Source: an uncultured Rhodocyclaceae bacterium (lineage in GTDB: Bacteria > Pseudomonadota > Gammaproteobacteria > Burkholderiales > Rhodocyclaceae). From it: a stretch of 7,569 nt of DNA. Made by a program: the position numbers and the translations under genes. The DNA is taken from the NCBI GenBank assembly GCA_903930805.1, contig CAIYZZ010000389.1, positions 1-7,569 on the forward strand, read 5' to 3'. Under the pieces are notes generated by a model. That model saw nothing but the letters and a program-made list of their open reading frames with translations, was not told where the DNA came from and did no database searches. Each line of letters opens with the position of its first letter. The first letter of the stretch is position 1. This document shows, one piece after another, positions 6,277 through 7,569 of this stretch.

Positions 6277-7264
6277 GCATGACTCCATCGACAAGATTGC
6301 AGTTATACAAGGCATCCAGATCGGGTTCGCCGATTTTGGCGGGGCGCAGCCCGGCAATGAGCTGCGTCAGTCGGGTTTCGAGCGCAGCCCGGGCGGCGTG
6401 GGCCGCATCAATGCTGATGGCCTCGAAGCGCACGACGTCGCCGGGTAGCAGGCGACCAAGGCGCGGCAGGTCGGCGCTGATGACCGTGGCGATTTTGGCG
6501 TAGCCGCCAACGGTCTGGCCGTCGGCAAGCAACACGATGGGCAATCCGTCGCCGGGCACCTGGATCGCGCCGGGCGTCACAGCGTCCGAGACGATGTCGG
6601 CGCCCTTGACGTGCGCCAGCGCCGGTCCGTCGAGGCGCAGGCCCATGCGATCCGCAGCGCGGCTAACGGTGTAGGTGGCGGAAAATAATGTGGCGTACGC
6701 CTCATCGGTGAAGGCCTCGCGCTGCGGGCCGGGGATGACGCGCAGCGGGCTTTCATCCAAAAAAGTCGGCGCTGGCAGGACGGCGAGTTCCGGGCCGGCG
6801 AGGTCGGCAGCGCCGACCGGCAAAGTCATTCCCTCCTGCAGGAGATTGCCCAAGCCGGCGCGGGCATAGGTGGAGCGGCTGCCGAGGATCGGTGGCACGT
6901 CAAAGCCACCGGCGACAGCAAGATAGCCCGCCCCGCCCTGCACCGCGCCAATCTTGAGAATGTCCCCCGGACCCAGCGTGGCACTATGCCAGGCGGGCAG
7001 CGGTTCGCGTTGCCCTTCGTGGCGCTCGATCACGGCTGCGGCATGGGCGAGTGCCACGCGAACCGGCGCATGGGCGCGCAGGCGCGGACCTGCGAGGCGC
7101 ATTTCCAGCGCCGCCGCATCCGCCGCATTGCGCACCAGTGCATTCGCCAGCCGCAAGGCGAACGTGTCGAGTGCGCCCGAGAGCGGCACCCCGAAATGCC
7201 GGTAGCCGGGACGCCCCAGATCCTGCAGACTGGCGGGTAGGGGACAATTCAGGATTTCAAGCAT
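6266..7264 (-). CDS. pxpC: 5-oxoprolinase subunit PxpC (KipA/biotin-dependent carboxyltransferase-like family)
   Basis: PxpC is the second subunit of the PxpABC 5-oxoprolinase and is related to the C-terminal part of allophanate-hydrolase-type and urea-carboxylase-type proteins. The product is 332 residues, in the family range. Motifs include QDLGRPGY (14-21), GVPLSGALD (25-33), the central GYLAVAGGFDVPPILGSRST region (113-132), RAADRMGLRLDG (202-213), and the long conserved stretch from SDAVTPGAIQVPG (226-238) through LADGQTVGGYAKIA (246-259). The start at 7264 is the ATG that gives the usual short N-terminus leading to QDLGRPG; an upstream extension to 7333 reads inside pxpB and looks unlike protein. 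No strong ribosome binding site is visible, which fits reinitiation after pxpB, whose stop overlaps this start by 8 bases. Codon use is strongly GC-rich. Confidence 0.96.
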   Translation of the reverse strand: MLEILNCPLPASLQDLGRPGYRHFGVPLSGALDTFALRLANALVRNAADAAALEMRLAGPRLRAHAPVRVALAHAAAVIERHEGQREPLPAWHSATLGPGDILKIGAVQGGAGYLAVAGGFDVPPILGSRSTYARAGLGNLLQEGMTLPVGAADLAGPELAVLPAPTFLDESPLRVIPGPQREAFTDEAYATLFSATYTVSRAADRMGLRLDGPALAHVKGADIVSDAVTPGAIQVPGDGLPIVLLADGQTVGGYAKIATVISADLPRLGRLLPGDVVRFEAISIDAAHAARAALETRLTQLIAGLRPAKIGEPDLDALYNCNLVDGVMHAE

Positions 7265-7569
7265 GGTCGAGGGCGACGAAGCGCACGATGTCGCCGGGCG
7301 CGAGCAGGGCCGGGCGCGTCGGGTTGGTGGCATCGAACATCATTGTCTCGGTATGGCCGAGCAGATGCCAGCCGCCCGGGCTTTGCCACGGATACACAGC
7401 CGCCTGCTGGCCGGCGATGGCGACGCTGCCGGCGGGTACCGCCGTGCGCGGCGTGGCCAGTCGCGGCAGGCGCAACCACTCGGGCAGATCGCCCAGGTAG
7501 GGAAAGCCCGGGAGGAAACCCATCATATAGACACGCAATTCCAGGGCACACAGCGTTGCGATGATTTCC
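7257..7569 (-). CDS. pxpB: 5-oxoprolinase subunit PxpB (KipI family), 5' end cut by window edge
   Basis: PxpB is the third subunit of the 5-oxoprolinase complex; its homologue KipI in Bacillus was first described as an inhibitor of the sporulation kinase KinA. Only the C-terminal 103 codons are in the window, and the frame runs open to the edge. Family motifs are clear: GFLPGFPYLG, then a TPRTAVPAGSVAIAG segment, then YPWQSPGGWHLLG, and close to the end LLAPGDIVRFV. These form the cyclophilin-like C-terminal domain. The stop TGA overlaps the pxpC start by 8 bases, so translational coupling is likely. The true start lies beyond the window; a TTG at 7538 that could begin a shorter frame is internal, because the frame continues upstream with family-like sequence. 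Confidence 0.95.
   Translation of the reverse strand, partial: EIIATLCALELRVYMMGFLPGFPYLGDLPEWLRLPRLATPRTAVPAGSVAIAGQQAAVYPWQSPGGWHLLGHTETMMFDATNPTRPALLAPGDIVRFVALDHA

Noticed and set aside
7265..7333. N-terminal extension of the pxpC frame
   Set aside because: It lies inside pxpB, is Arg/Pro/Ser-rich, and family members start close to the QDLGRPG motif.

Overview
The window carries genes on the minus strand only, so transcription runs from high to low coordinates. Three functional blocks can be read. Gene content (a thiosulfate-oxidising Sox cluster with the order soxY-Z-A-X-B, c-type cytochromes, twin-arginine signals) together with a 5-oxoprolinase cluster and a moderately high GC content suggests a Gram-negative sulfur-oxidising proteobacterium. 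A betaproteobacterium is my best guess from the gene order, but the sequence alone does not fix the genus.

Block 1 (about 7569 down to 5497) is pxpB-pxpC-pxpA, the three-subunit prokaryotic 5-oxoprolinase. pxpB is cut by the window edge. The reading frames overlap by 8 and 11 bases, which points to one translationally coupled mRNA. Sampled lines here are clearly more GC-rich than the rest of the window.

Block 2 (5441 down to 3830) is a tight two-gene unit: a calcineurin-like metallophosphoesterase followed after a single base by a stand-alone HDOD-domain protein. Neither has an assigned substrate, and sampled lines have lower GC than block 1. This is the least understood part of the window and looks like a small signalling unit lodged between two metabolic operons.

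Block 3 (3646 down to 1) is the periplasmic Sox system. SoxY (sulfur carrier with the C-terminal GGCGG arm) and SoxZ form the carrier. SoxA (only one heme-binding motif) and SoxX (one heme motif) form the cytochrome that loads thiosulfate on SoxY. SoxB (cut by the left edge) is the metal-dependent thiol sulfate hydrolase. soxCD, often found directly upstream of soxY in related layouts, is not present there; the HDOD gene occupies that place. A strong minus-strand terminator-like hairpin with seven T residues sits between soxX and soxB, and a second GC-rich hairpin lies between soxZ and soxA. Both may tune the relative dose of the subunits.

No tRNA, rRNA, CRISPR array, insertion sequence or integrase was seen. 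The gene-free stretches are all under 200 bases and are described individually.
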